Source of the DNA: Sphingopyxis sp.
Lineage (GTDB): Bacteria > Pseudomonadota > Alphaproteobacteria > Sphingomonadales > Sphingomonadaceae
Assembly (NCBI RefSeq): GCF_016463645.1
Contig: NZ_JAEMQX010000008.1
Coordinates: 1 to 64,000, forward strand
Direction: 5' to 3'
DNA: 64,000 nt
The notes beneath the pieces are model-generated. The model saw nothing but the letters and a program-made list of their open reading frames with translations. It did no database searches and had not been told where the DNA came from. Position numbers and translations under genes: made by a program. How positions within the stretch are numbered: position 1 is the first letter of the stretch; each line of letters opens with the position of its first letter. Shown piece by piece: positions 53,591 to 62,032 of the stretch.

Positions 53591-54628
53591 ATGACACCGA
53601 GCGCCGCAGTAGACGGACGACAGACGCTGATGGAGCGGGAAGCCGGGGAGGCGGCGGCGGCAGTTGCCACGATGCTGACCGCGAATCGTGACGCCTTCAC
53701 GCAGATCGGCCAGCGCCTTCGCGCCTCGCCGCCCGCGGCGGTCGTGACATGCGCGCGCGGATCCTCGGACCATGCTGCCACTTACGCCAAATATCTGATC
53801 GAGACGAAGGCGGGTACGCCTACAGCGTCGGCCGCGCTGTCGATCGCGTCGCTCTATGACGCACCCGCGGTCGTCGGAAACCGGCTGTGCCTCGCAGTGT
53901 CGCAGTCGGGCAAAAGCCCCGACCTGCTTGCCGCCGTCGAACAGCAGCGCGACGCCGGCGCCTTTGTCGTCGCGCTTGTCAACGCCGGAGTGTCGCCGCT
54001 CGCGGGCCTCGCCGACATCGTGATTCCGCTATCGGCGGGAGTCGAACGTTCCGTCGCGGCGACAAAATCCTATATCGCCTCGCTGGCAGCTATCGCCGCG
54101 CTGGTCGCGGCGTGGGCCGAGGACGATGCGCTTGAAAGCGCGCTCACCACTCTTCCCGAACAGCTCGCGCAAGCATTCGCGCTCGACTGGTCGCCCGCGG
54201 TCACGTCGTTTCAGGGCGCGACAAATTTGTTCGTGCTAGGCCGCGGCTATGGCCTCGGCGTCGCGCAGGAAGCCGCGCTCAAGTTCAAGGAAACATCGGC
54301 GCTCCATGCCGAAAGCTTCAGCGCCGCCGAAGTGCGCCATGGCCCGATGGCGATCGTCGACGACGCATTTCACGTGTTGGCGTTCGGCGGCAGCGACCGC
54401 GCCGCGGCGAGCGTGCGCAGCACCGCAGACGAATTCCGCGGCCGCGGCGCAACCGTGTTGCTCGCCGATCCGGCTGGCGGCGACCTGCCCGCAATCGCGG
54501 CGCATCCCGCGATCGAGCCGATCCTGACGATCCAGAGCTTCTACCGCATGGCGAGCGCGCTCGGGCTCGCGCGCGGCTGCGACCCCGACTCGCCTCCGCA
54601 CCTCAACAAGGTTACCGAGACTTTATGA
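53591..54628 (+). CDS. nagB-II: Glucosamine-6-phosphate deaminase, SIS type (NagB-II)
   Basis: A 345-residue cytoplasmic enzyme with two sugar-isomerase (SIS) domains, converting glucosamine-6-phosphate to fructose-6-phosphate and ammonia. It corresponds to the isomerase half of GlmS without the glutaminase, the NagB-II form used by many alphaproteobacteria. SIS-1 contains VVTCARGSSDHAATYAKYLIE and CLAVSQSGKSPDLLAA; SIS-2 has LFVLGRGYGLGVAQEAALKFKETSALHAESFSAAEVRHGPMA. Start ATG follows a GGAGACAG site. It overlaps nagA by ATGA and heads the catabolic run, fed by NagA and the GlcNAc PTS. Confidence 0.9.
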   Translation: MTPSAAVDGRQTLMEREAGEAAAAVATMLTANRDAFTQIGQRLRASPPAAVVTCARGSSDHAATYAKYLIETKAGTPTASAALSIASLYDAPAVVGNRLCLAVSQSGKSPDLLAAVEQQRDAGAFVVALVNAGVSPLAGLADIVIPLSAGVERSVAATKSYIASLAAIAALVAAWAEDDALESALTTLPEQLAQAFALDWSPAVTSFQGATNLFVLGRGYGLGVAQEAALKFKETSALHAESFSAAEVRHGPMAIVDDAFHVLAFGGSDRAAASVRSTADEFRGRGATVLLADPAGGDLPAIAAHPAIEPILTIQSFYRMASALGLARGCDPDSPPHLNKVTETL

Positions 54629-55791
54629 TCTTTCGTTTCCACAACGGCCGGGTCGCACTGCCGGGCGGCGCCGTCAACGCGGCGGATATCGCGATCGCCG
54701 ATGGCGCCGTCGCCACGGTGTCGGCGCCTGGCACCGGTCGTGCCGATTTCGAGATCGACCTTGGCGGCGGCTGGCTCTTGCCGGGCTTCGTCGACACGCA
54801 GGTCAATGGCGGCGGCGGGGTGCTGTTCAACGACCAGGTCGATGTCGAGGCGATCGCCGCGATCGGCGCCGCGCATGCGCGTTTCGGCACCACCGCCTTC
54901 CTGCCGACGCTGATCAGCGACACGCCGGCGCAGATCGCGTCGGCGCTCGCTGCGGTCGATGCGGCGATCGCGCAAGGTGTGCCTGGCGTCGTCGGCATCC
55001 ATATCGAAGGCCCGTTTATCAACGAGGTAAAACGCGGCATTCACGAGGCGCATCGCATCCGTCGCCTTGACGCTGATATATTGGCGACACTCACCGCGCC
55101 GCATCGCGGGCGCGTGATGCTGACGCTCGCCCCCGAGCTGTGCGACGAGAAGGATATTCGCACGCTGGTTCGCCACGGCGTGATCGTCAGCGCAGGGCAT
55201 AGTGATGCGACCTATGACGAGGCGCAGCGCGCGATCGCCGCCGGACTGTCGGGCTTCACCCATTTGTTCAATGCGATGTCGCCGCTGCACCACCGCAATC
55301 CCGGCGCGGTCGGCGCGGCGTTCGATTCCGACACTTGGTGCGGGCTGATCGTCGACGACGTTCACCTGCACCCCGCGGTCGTCCGGCTCGCTATTCACGC
55401 CAAGGGCAGGGATCGCATCATGCTGGTTACCGATGCGATGCCGAGCGTCGGCACCGATGTCGGCGAATTCACGCTGCAGGGCAAGCGCATCGCAGTGAAG
55501 GACGGTGTCTGCATCTTCGAGGACGGGACGCTTGCGGGCACGCACCTCGACATGGCGTCAGCGTTGCGCAAAACGGTCGAGGTCACCGGCCTGCCCGTCC
55601 CCGAGGTGTCGGCGATGGCGACCGCGACACCGGCGGCCTTCCTGTCGCTACAGGATCGTATCGGGGCGATCGCGCCGGGGCAGCGGGCAGATTGGGTATG
55701 GCTCGATCCCAGGCTTGCGCTGCGCGCGACTTGGATCGGCGGGCGGATCATTTCGGAATCGGCACCGGACCTTGCTCAAGCCGCACAATGA
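54625..55791 (+). CDS. nagA: N-acetylglucosamine-6-phosphate deacetylase
   Basis: A 388-residue amidohydrolase releasing acetate from GlcNAc-6-phosphate. Hallmarks are PGFVDTQVNGGGGVLFN at about 53-69, the metal-binding glutamate in GIHIEGPFIN (about 127-136), histidines in SAGHSDATYDE and HLFNAMSPLHHRNPG, and the catalytic aspartate in LVTDAMP. The ATG at 54625 overlaps the deaminase stop (ATGA). Product goes to the SIS deaminase encoded just before. Residues and length match the family throughout. About 50 bases separate it from the PTS fusion gene. Confidence 0.95.
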   Translation: MIFRFHNGRVALPGGAVNAADIAIADGAVATVSAPGTGRADFEIDLGGGWLLPGFVDTQVNGGGGVLFNDQVDVEAIAAIGAAHARFGTTAFLPTLISDTPAQIASALAAVDAAIAQGVPGVVGIHIEGPFINEVKRGIHEAHRIRRLDADILATLTAPHRGRVMLTLAPELCDEKDIRTLVRHGVIVSAGHSDATYDEAQRAIAAGLSGFTHLFNAMSPLHHRNPGAVGAAFDSDTWCGLIVDDVHLHPAVVRLAIHAKGRDRIMLVTDAMPSVGTDVGEFTLQGKRIAVKDGVCIFEDGTLAGTHLDMASALRKTVEVTGLPVPEVSAMATATPAAFLSLQDRIGAIAPGQRADWVWLDPRLALRATWIGGRIISESAPDLAQAAQ

Positions 55792-55840
55792 TACACAAGC
55801 CGCACGACAAGAAGCGGCGGAAGTTTTGGGGATTATACCG

Positions 55841-58336
55841 ATGAGCCTGATTATCACCTCTCCGCTCAGAGGGTGGGCGACGACACTGGACGATGTCCCC
55901 GATCCGGTCTTTGCCCAGCGGATGATGGGCGATGGGGTCGCGATCCAGCCGCTCGGCGATACCGTCGTCGCGCCGTTCGATGGTGAGGTGGCGACGCTGC
56001 ACGAGGCGGGCCATGCGGTGTCGCTGAGGAGCGCCGAAGGCGCCGAGATATTGATCCACATCGGGCTCGATACGGTGATGCTGAAGGGCGAAGGCTTCAT
56101 CCCGCTCGTCGCAGTCGGCGACAGGGTGTCGCGCGGCGACCCGCTGATCCGCTTCGACCTCGACGCCGTAGCGCTCGCTGCGACCAGCCTGATCACGCCG
56201 GTAATCGTGACCAATGCCGAGGCCTTTGTCATCAGCCGCCGCACGACAGAGGCAGCCGTGGGCGCGTGCGAGACGCTGATGACGCTTGTGCCGGTGCAGG
56301 CCGAGGCGCGCCGCCGGTCGGATGACGGAACGCTGGTCGAGCAGACGGTAACGCTGTCTCTGCCGCATGGCATACATGCGCGGCCCGCCGCGCGGATCGG
56401 CGAGGCGGCGCGCGGCTTCGAGGCCGATGTGCATCTGGTGAAGGGCGACAGGCGTGGCGACGCGCGGAGCACGGTCGCGCTGCTCGCGCTCGACACTGCG
56501 TTCGGCGACGAGGTGGTCGTGCGGGCGCGCGGCGACGATGCCGAGGCGGCACTGGCCGCGGTCGTCGCGCTGCTTGCAACCGACATGGGCGAAGGAGCGA
56601 CGGTCGCGCCGCGTTCTGTGCCGAAGGTTGCGACGGAGCCGCTGCGCGCCGGCCAAATCGGCGGCGTGATCGCGTCGCCCGGGCTGGCGATGGGACCGGC
56701 AGCGCGGCTGCGGCAGACCGAAATCGTGGTCGCGCGCGAAGGCGTCGGTGCCGCCGGGGAACGCGCCGCCTTACTTGAAGCGCGAAGCGAGGTTCGCGCC
56801 GGGATCGCAGCGCGTGCGGATGCAGCGAGCGGCAGCATCGCCGCGGTAATGCAGGCGCACCTCGCGCTGATAGACGATCCCGAACTGGTCGCGGCCGCTG
56901 AAAGCCGGATCGTGGCAGGAAACAGCGCCGGCTTTGCCTGGCGCGGCGCAATCCACGACCAGATCGACGCGATCCGCGCGACGGGCAACGCGCATTTGAT
57001 CGAACGGATCGACGACCTCGTCGACATCGAACGGCAAATGCTCGGGGCACTGACCGGAACCTTGATCGATGGCGCCGAGATACCCGCCGGCGCGATCGTC
57101 GTCGCCGAAGATCTGTTTCCGTCGCAACTCGTCGCGCTGGCGGCAGCGAAGCCCGCGGGTCTCTGCCTCATCCGCGGCGGGCCCACGTCGCACATCGCAA
57201 TCCTGTGTGCCGGCATGGGCCTGCCCGCGCTTGTCGCGATGGGACACGGGCTCGACGACGCCATTCAGGACGGGACGATGCTGCTGCTCGACGCCGAGAC
57301 GGGGCATGTCACAGCCGCGCCCTCGCCCGCCGAGGCCGAACCGTTCGCGGCGCGTCTCGCCGCACGCGACGCCCGGCGCGAGGCGGCGCTGCAAGCCGCA
57401 AGGGAGGCCTGCCATAGCGCCGACGGTGTTCGCATCGAACTCTTCGCCAATATCGGCAGCGTCGACGAAGCACAGTTGGCGGCGGCACAGGGCGCCGAAG
57501 GATCGGGGCTCGTCCGCAGCGAGTTTCTCTTTCTCGATCGCGAGACCGCTCCCTCGGAGGACGAACAGCACACCGCCTATCAGGAGATCGCCGATGCGCT
57601 AGCGGAGAAGCCGGTCATCGTCCGCCTGCTCGACATCGGCGGCGACAAGCCCGCCGCCTATATCCCGATCGACGCCGAGGAAAATCCTGCGCTCGGCCAG
57701 CGCGGCATCCGCGTTGCGCTCGCACGACCCGACCTGCTCGATACGCAGCTCCGCGCGATCCTGCGCACCCGTCCCGCCGGCCAGTGCAGGATCATGATCC
57801 CGATGGTCGCGAGCGTCGATGAACTCAGGCAGGTGCGCGCGCACGTCGACCGGCTGCGTGGCGAGATGGGCATCGCGGAGCCTGTGGAAGTCGGCGTGAT
57901 GGTCGAAACCCCCGCTGCGGCGATGACCGCCGACCTGCTCGCCGCCGAGGCCGATTTCCTGTCAATCGGTACCAACGATCTCACCCAATATGTACTCGCG
58001 ATGGACCGCGGCAACCCGGCGGTCGCCGCCGGGGTCGACGCGATGCACCCCGCGGTGCTGCGCATGATCGGCGAAACCTGCCGCCTAGCTGCGGTCCATG
58101 GCCGCTGGGTCGGTGTGTGCGGCGGTCTCGCCTCCGATCCCGCAGCGCTACCGATCCTGGTCGGGCTAGGCGTCACCGAATTGTCGGCGGTTCCCGGCTT
58201 CGTCGCCGAAGCGAAGCAGATCGTCCGGGCCCTGACCCTTCCCGAAATGCGCGCGCATGCCGAGCTTGCGCTGCAATGCAAGTCGGCGGCCGAGGTTCGC
58301 GCGCTCGCCCGCGCATTCGAGGAGACACGAGGATGA
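55841..58336 (+). CDS. nagF: PTS fusion protein: EIIA(Glc)-HPr-EI
   Basis: An 831-residue cytoplasmic multi-domain phosphocarrier providing all general and IIA steps for the GlcNAc PTS. EIIA of the Glc type occupies about 1-150, with the phosphorylated histidine in ILIHIGLDTVMLKGEGF. HPr follows at about 165-255 (LPHGIHARPAARI, active His in GIHARP). Enzyme I is from about 270 to the end, with IGGVIASPGLAMGPAARL, the phosphohistidine segment GGPTSHIAILCAGMGLPALV and PEP-binding motifs SIGTNDLTQYVLAMDRGN. The frame extends upstream within nagA, but ATG 55841 fits the IIA N terminus. It overlaps the IIC-IIB gene by ATGA. Known alphaproteobacterial and Xanthomonas Nag systems use the same fusion order. 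Confidence 0.93.
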   Translation: MSLIITSPLRGWATTLDDVPDPVFAQRMMGDGVAIQPLGDTVVAPFDGEVATLHEAGHAVSLRSAEGAEILIHIGLDTVMLKGEGFIPLVAVGDRVSRGDPLIRFDLDAVALAATSLITPVIVTNAEAFVISRRTTEAAVGACETLMTLVPVQAEARRRSDDGTLVEQTVTLSLPHGIHARPAARIGEAARGFEADVHLVKGDRRGDARSTVALLALDTAFGDEVVVRARGDDAEAALAAVVALLATDMGEGATVAPRSVPKVATEPLRAGQIGGVIASPGLAMGPAARLRQTEIVVAREGVGAAGERAALLEARSEVRAGIAARADAASGSIAAVMQAHLALIDDPELVAAAESRIVAGNSAGFAWRGAIHDQIDAIRATGNAHLIERIDDLVDIERQMLGALTGTLIDGAEIPAGAIVVAEDLFPSQLVALAAAKPAGLCLIRGGPTSHIAILCAGMGLPALVAMGHGLDDAIQDGTMLLLDAETGHVTAAPSPAEAEPFAARLAARDARREAALQAAREACHSADGVRIELFANIGSVDEAQLAAAQGAEGSGLVRSEFLFLDRETAPSEDEQHTAYQEIADALAEKPVIVRLLDIGGDKPAAYIPIDAEENPALGQRGIRVALARPDLLDTQLRAILRTRPAGQCRIMIPMVASVDELRQVRAHVDRLRGEMGIAEPVEVGVMVETPAAAMTADLLAAEADFLSIGTNDLTQYVLAMDRGNPAVAAGVDAMHPAVLRMIGETCRLAAVHGRWVGVCGGLASDPAALPILVGLGVTELSAVPGFVAEAKQIVRALTLPEMRAHAELALQCKSAAEVRALARAFEETRG

Positions 58337-60009
58337 GGAAGGTACTCGAAACGCTCCAGCCACTGGGTCGCGCGCTGATGCTGCCTATCGCGGTGCTGCC
58401 GATTGCGGGTCTGCTCCTGCGCATCGGTCAGCCCGACCTGCTCGACATCGCTTTCATCTCGGCTGCGGGCGCCGCGATCTTCGAAAATCTCGGCATTCTC
58501 TTCGCGATCGGCGTTGCGGTCGGCTTCGCGCGCGACGGCAATGGTGCCGCGGCGCTCGCCGGAGTGGTCTGCTATTTCGTCACCACGACCGGCGCGCAGA
58601 CCTTCATGGTCGCACCGCCCGACGTTGGCGCGGGGCTTCCCGAAGCGGCGGCGACATTGACCGCAAAGCAATGGGCGGTAGGGCTCATCGACCGGCTTGA
58701 GGTGCCCGTCGGCATCATATCGGGGCTGATCGGCGGCCATTTCTACAATCGCTTCGCGACGATCGCGCTCCCCGAATATCTCGCTTTCTTTGGTGGCCGC
58801 CGCTTCGTGCCGATCGCCAGCGGAGTCGCAGGGCTGCTGCTCGCGGCACTGGTCGGCTACAGCTATGCGCATATCAGCGGCGCGATCGATGCCGCGAGCC
58901 GTGCGGTCGTGGCCTCGGGCGAGATCGGCCTCTTTGTCTATGGCGCGCTCAACCGGCTGCTGATCGTCACCGGGCTGCACCACATTATCAACAATGCCGC
59001 TTGGTTCGTCGTCGGCGATTTCGAAGGGGCGACGGGCGACCTGCGCCGCTTCTTCGTCGGCGATCCGACCGCCGGCGCCTTCATGAGCGGTTTTTTTCCG
59101 GTGATGATGTTCGGCCTGCCCGCCGCCTGCCTCGCCATGTATCACGAGGCGCGGCCCGAGCGGAAGAAGGCCGTCGGGGGCATGCTCTTCTCCCTCGCCT
59201 TCACCAGCTTTCTGACCGGAGTGACCGAACCTATCGAGTTCACGTTCATGTTCGTCGCGCCCTTGCTCTATGCGATCCATGCGGTGTTGACCGGGGTGTC
59301 GATGGCGCTGATGAACGCGCTGGACATCAAGCTCGGCTTCGGCTTTTCGGCGGGGCTGTTCGACTATGTCCTGAACTTCAGCCTCGCGACGCGACCGTGG
59401 TTGCTGCTGCCGATCGGCGCGGTCTATGCCCTACTTTATTACGGCCTGTTCCGCTTCTTCATCCGCCGTTTCGACCTGATGACTCCGGGGCGCGAGCGCG
59501 GCGCAGTCGTCGAGACCGCGACCGCATCGGCAGGCAGCTCACGCGGCGAGGCGTTCGTCGCGGCGCTCGGCGGTGCAGCCAATCTCGTCAGCGTCGACGC
59601 CTGCACCACCCGCCTGCGCCTGATCGTCGCCGATCAGGCCGCAGTCGACGATGCCGCGCTGTCGGTGCTGGGCGCGCGCGGCATCGTCCGCCCGTCCGAA
59701 AAGGCGGCGCAGGTCGTGCTCGGCCCCGTCGCCGATCTGGTCGCCGAGGAAATCCGCGGCGCGATGGCTGGAGGCGGCGTGGGAATTGCGCCGACCCGGG
59801 TACCGAAGAATGCCGCGTCTGACGCTAAGCTGCCTTCCAACATCCTCCTCGCACTGGGTGGCGACGGCAATGTACGAAGCGTCAGCGCACTTCATGGCCG
59901 GTTTCGCGTCGAGATCGTCGATCCGGAAGAGATCGTAGAAGGCCGGCTCGCACAATTGACACGCGGGATCGCCTATCCGCACCCAGACGTCTGTCACATC
60001 CTGATCTGA
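58333..60009 (+). CDS. nagE: GlcNAc PTS permease EIIC-EIIB with extra degenerate IIB-like tail
   Basis: A 558-residue inner-membrane PTS transporter that imports and phosphorylates GlcNAc. The IIC domain (about 1-380) has LQPLGRALMLPIAVLPIAGLLLRIG, the GITEP-like loop FLTGVTEPIEFTFMFVAPLLYAIHAV and about ten spans. A standard IIB domain (about 400-475) carries the phosphorylatable cysteine in VDACTTRLRL. A second IIB-like stretch (about 498-555) reads LLALGGDGNVRSVSALHGRFRVEIVD, where the cysteine segment is replaced by ALHGR. Length exceeds the IIC-IIB size by this domain. ATG 58333 overlaps the previous stop. Specificity for GlcNAc comes from the operon. Confidence 0.9.
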   Translation: MRKVLETLQPLGRALMLPIAVLPIAGLLLRIGQPDLLDIAFISAAGAAIFENLGILFAIGVAVGFARDGNGAAALAGVVCYFVTTTGAQTFMVAPPDVGAGLPEAAATLTAKQWAVGLIDRLEVPVGIISGLIGGHFYNRFATIALPEYLAFFGGRRFVPIASGVAGLLLAALVGYSYAHISGAIDAASRAVVASGEIGLFVYGALNRLLIVTGLHHIINNAAWFVVGDFEGATGDLRRFFVGDPTAGAFMSGFFPVMMFGLPAACLAMYHEARPERKKAVGGMLFSLAFTSFLTGVTEPIEFTFMFVAPLLYAIHAVLTGVSMALMNALDIKLGFGFSAGLFDYVLNFSLATRPWLLLPIGAVYALLYYGLFRFFIRRFDLMTPGRERGAVVETATASAGSSRGEAFVAALGGAANLVSVDACTTRLRLIVADQAAVDDAALSVLGARGIVRPSEKAAQVVLGPVADLVAEEIRGAMAGGGVGIAPTRVPKNAASDAKLPSNILLALGGDGNVRSVSALHGRFRVEIVDPEEIVEGRLAQLTRGIAYPHPDVCHILI

Positions 60010-60041
60010 ACAGGGCGATGGTCTTCCCGCCGTTTGCCCTT

Positions 60042-60079
60042 GGCGCTCGCCGTAGTTCTTCCGGAACCCGGCGGGCGCC
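60042..60079. terminator. Bidirectional hairpin between converging PTS and GH16 genes
   Basis: GGCGCTCGCC (60042-60051) pairs with GGCGGGCGCC (60070-60079) over ten positions with one T-G pair; the 18-base loop includes TTCCGGAA. It lies in the 79-base gap between the converging genes. No T tract is present, so function as a terminator for both strands is likely but not certain. Confidence 0.45.
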
Positions 60080-60088
60080 GCTCCCGCG

Positions 60089-60922
60089 CTATTCGGCGGG
60101 CTGAGCCGCGCCGCGCGGCTGTTGCCGGTAAACGCGGACATGATCGATCTCGAACCGCGCGGGAAAGATCGCATCGTCGACCTCGCCGCCCATCGCGCCG
60201 CCGATGGCGAGGTTGAGCAGCAGATATTGCGGCTGATCGAACGGCCATTGCGCCGCACCCGTGCCGGCATTGACATAGCGGTGATAGGGTTTGCCATCGA
60301 CCGCGATGCGGATTTCGCGCGTGGTCCACAGCATCTGATAATCATGGAAGGCATCGCACGCGTCGTCGACGCGCGTCTTGCCGCCATTGCCGAACGTGCC
60401 CGCGGTCGAGCGGTTGTGGATCGTCCCGAAGACGTCGCCCGGCATCTTGCCCACATGTTCCATGATGTCGATCTCGCCACCGTCGGGCCATGGAGCGTTC
60501 GCGCCCAATGTCCAGATCGCGGGCCATGACCCTTTGCCGCACGGCAGCCTCGCACGGACCTCGATCAGGCCATAGGTGAATTCCGCCTTGCCCTTGGTGA
60601 TCAGCCGCGCCGACGTATAGCGTTGTCCACTGTGGTCGGCGCGGTCCGCGAGCGTCTCCTTGCGCGCAGTGATGATCAGCCGGCCGCCTTCGACGCGGGC
60701 GTTTTCGGGACGGTCGGCGGCGTAATATTGCAACTCGTCATTGTACCAACCCGCCTTGTTGGCGTGGGTGTCCCAGCTCCACCTGGCGGGATCGGGCGGG
60801 CCGTCGGTGTCGAATTCGTCGGCCCAGACGAGTTGGAAGCTGCCCTTCGCCGGTTCGTCGGCGGAAGTTGGCGAAGGTGCCGCGCAGAGAAGCAGGGTCA
60901 GGGATCCAGTCGCCAGCCGCAT
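60089..60922 (-). CDS. GH16 beta-glucanase (laminarinase-like), exported
   Basis: A 277-residue glycoside hydrolase family 16 enzyme, expected to cut beta-1,3- or mixed beta-1,3/1,4-glucan in the periplasm or outside. A signal peptide spans about residues 1-21. The jelly-roll contains LVWADEFDTDG, WYNDELQYY, FTYGLIEVRARLPCGKGSWPAIWTLG and the catalytic ExDxxE motif in GGEIDIMEHVG, with both glutamates and the aspartate present (the beta-bulged laminarinase form). Later PQYLLLNLAIGG and FEIDHVRVYR are typical. It is divergent from a small exported protein at 61010. The organism's GlcNAc operon converges on it, so it is probably a separate unit. Confidence 0.93.
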   Translation of the reverse strand: MRLATGSLTLLLCAAPSPTSADEPAKGSFQLVWADEFDTDGPPDPARWSWDTHANKAGWYNDELQYYAADRPENARVEGGRLIITARKETLADRADHSGQRYTSARLITKGKAEFTYGLIEVRARLPCGKGSWPAIWTLGANAPWPDGGEIDIMEHVGKMPGDVFGTIHNRSTAGTFGNGGKTRVDDACDAFHDYQMLWTTREIRIAVDGKPYHRYVNAGTGAAQWPFDQPQYLLLNLAIGGAMGGEVDDAIFPARFEIDHVRVYRQQPRGAAQPAE

Positions 60923-60967
60923 CGTCGCTCCTCCTCGGTAAACTGGTATTAGATTGATATCTTATTT

Positions 60968-60978
60968 GTTATTATAAC
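60968..60978. promoter_or_regulatory. AT-rich divergent promoter with GTTAT-T-ATAAC inverted repeat
   Basis: The 87-base region between GH16 and the small exported protein is strikingly AT-rich (about 60944-60985) in a GC-rich window. It contains the perfect inverted repeat GTTATTATAAC. This is a plausible regulator or promoter site for the divergent pair; the binding protein is unknown. Confidence 0.4.
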
Positions 60979-61009
60979 ATCATGCAATCGAGTCGTTTGG
61001 GGGAGACGC

Positions 61010-61549
61010 ATGATGATCGGATTCCGCGCCGCTTTTCCGGCTGTCGCCGTCGCCATGGCCGTCGCGCCGGTAGCTGCCGAGGAGGAAGCCGGCGCGCCGC
61101 ATATGCTCAACGAACCCACGGCGGGCTGGAACGTCCATGGCGCGGGGCAGACGCACAAGGCGCGCAAGGATGCCGCGGTGCAGGGCGGCAGCGCGATGCG
61201 CGTGACGATCCCCGCCAAACCCGCGAACCCGTGGGACATCGGCGCGTCGGTGCCGATCAAGGGCGGCATCGCGAAGGGCGACAGGCTGATCCTCGCCCTT
61301 TGGGTGCGGCTGGCCGAAGGCGGCGCCGACGGTCCCGCCGACCTTGGCGCCGCGATCCAGCAGAGCAGTCCCCCCTATGCGCCGATCGTGTCGGGACGCA
61401 TCGCGATCACCGGCGAATGGAAGCTCGTCCACATAAAGGGCATCGCCGCCGAGGCGCATCCCGCGGGTCGGGCCAATGTCGCGCTGACGCTGGGCGACGC
61501 CGCGCGCACGATCGACCTGGGCCCGGCGTTCGTGATGAAAGCCGACTGA
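61010..61549 (+). CDS. Small exported protein with CBM4/9-like jelly-roll
   Basis: A 179-residue protein with a signal peptide (FPAVAVAMAVAPVAAEEE) and a single beta-sandwich resembling the carbohydrate-binding CBM_4_9 modules usually fused to glycanases. Typical features are ALWVRLAEGG followed by IVSGRIAITGEWKLVHIKGI, the pattern of strands near the sugar groove (xVxLxxxWkxxxI). No catalytic domain is attached. Adjacent ATGs at 61010 and 61013 are both possible starts. It is divergent from the GH16 gene across 87 bases, so a role in binding glucan for that enzyme is plausible. Recognition is by strand pattern and moderate. Confidence 0.6.
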   Translation: MMIGFRAAFPAVAVAMAVAPVAAEEEAGAPHMLNEPTAGWNVHGAGQTHKARKDAAVQGGSAMRVTIPAKPANPWDIGASVPIKGGIAKGDRLILALWVRLAEGGADGPADLGAAIQQSSPPYAPIVSGRIAITGEWKLVHIKGIAAEAHPAGRANVALTLGDAARTIDLGPAFVMKAD

Positions 61550-61554
61550 GCCGA

Positions 61555-61875
61555 TCAGGCGGGCGACGACAGCTTCATCAGCACGAGCCCGCTGACGATC
61601 AGCAGCGCCGCGACGATACGCATCGCATTCGCCTGTTCGCCGAGGACCATGACACCGACGAGAAAGGCCCCCACCGCGCCGATCCCGGTCCAGATCGTGT
61701 AAGCGGTGCCGAGCGGCAGCGACTTCATCGACAGCGAGAGCAAGGCGAAGCTGACGATCATCGCGACGATGGTGATGGCCGTCGGCACCGGCCGCGTGAA
61801 GCCGTCCGACTGCTTCATGGCAAAGGCCCACACGACTTCGAAAATTCCGGCGATCGTCAGATAAATCCAGGCCAT
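61555..61875 (-). CDS. sugE: Small multidrug resistance (SMR) exporter, SugE/Gdx type
   Basis: A 106-residue four-span inner-membrane antiporter. It starts MAWIYLTIAGIFEVVWAFAMKQSDGF, with the essential Glu13-type residue in GIFEVVWA and the WAF/KQSDGF pattern of the SugE/Gdx subgroup (guanidinium exporters) rather than EmrE. The third span GTAYTIWTGIGAVGAF and fourth span RIVAALLIVSGLVLMKL are standard. The frame is open further upstream, but ATG 61875 with AGGAGG is the only sensible start. The leader carries two hairpins (61878-61911). It has no link to the sugar genes around it. Confidence 0.92.
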   Translation of the reverse strand: MAWIYLTIAGIFEVVWAFAMKQSDGFTRPVPTAITIVAMIVSFALLSLSMKSLPLGTAYTIWTGIGAVGAFLVGVMVLGEQANAMRIVAALLIVSGLVLMKLSSPA

Positions 61876-61877
61876 GA

Positions 61878-61911
61878 CAGCCTCCTGCAAAAGGCTGCCG
61901 GGCCGTCCCGG
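61878..61911 (-). promoter_or_regulatory. Structured leader of the SMR gene (possible guanidine-II-like hairpin)
   Basis: On the minus strand the leader reads CCGGG-ACGG-CCCGG (complement of 61898-61911), a perfect hairpin with an ACGG loop, the loop form of guanidine-II (mini-ykkC) riboswitch hairpins. It is followed by CAGCC...GGCTG (complement of 61878-61897), which folds over the AGGAGG ribosome-binding site. A second ACGR-looped hairpin, needed for a full riboswitch, was not found, so this is a candidate only. Confidence 0.35.
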
Positions 61912-61973
61912 ACTTGGAAACCCGCAAGCTTGCGCGGGCGAGGACGTGGCCTCCTTTGGACGGCGGAGCTTTA

Positions 61974-62022
61974 GCAGCGGCGCGGCGCGGCAACAAGCGG
62001 GTGCAAAGCACGCCGCCGCTGC
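61974..62022 (-). terminator. Inverted repeat after the GH97 gene
   Basis: GCAGCGGCG (61974-61982) and CGCCGCTGC (62014-62022) pair perfectly over 9 bases with a 31-base spacer, starting 10 bases after the GH97 stop on the minus strand. It may end GH97 transcription ahead of the SMR leader. There is no T run. Confidence 0.35.
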
Positions 62023-62032
62023 CGCCGCGAAC

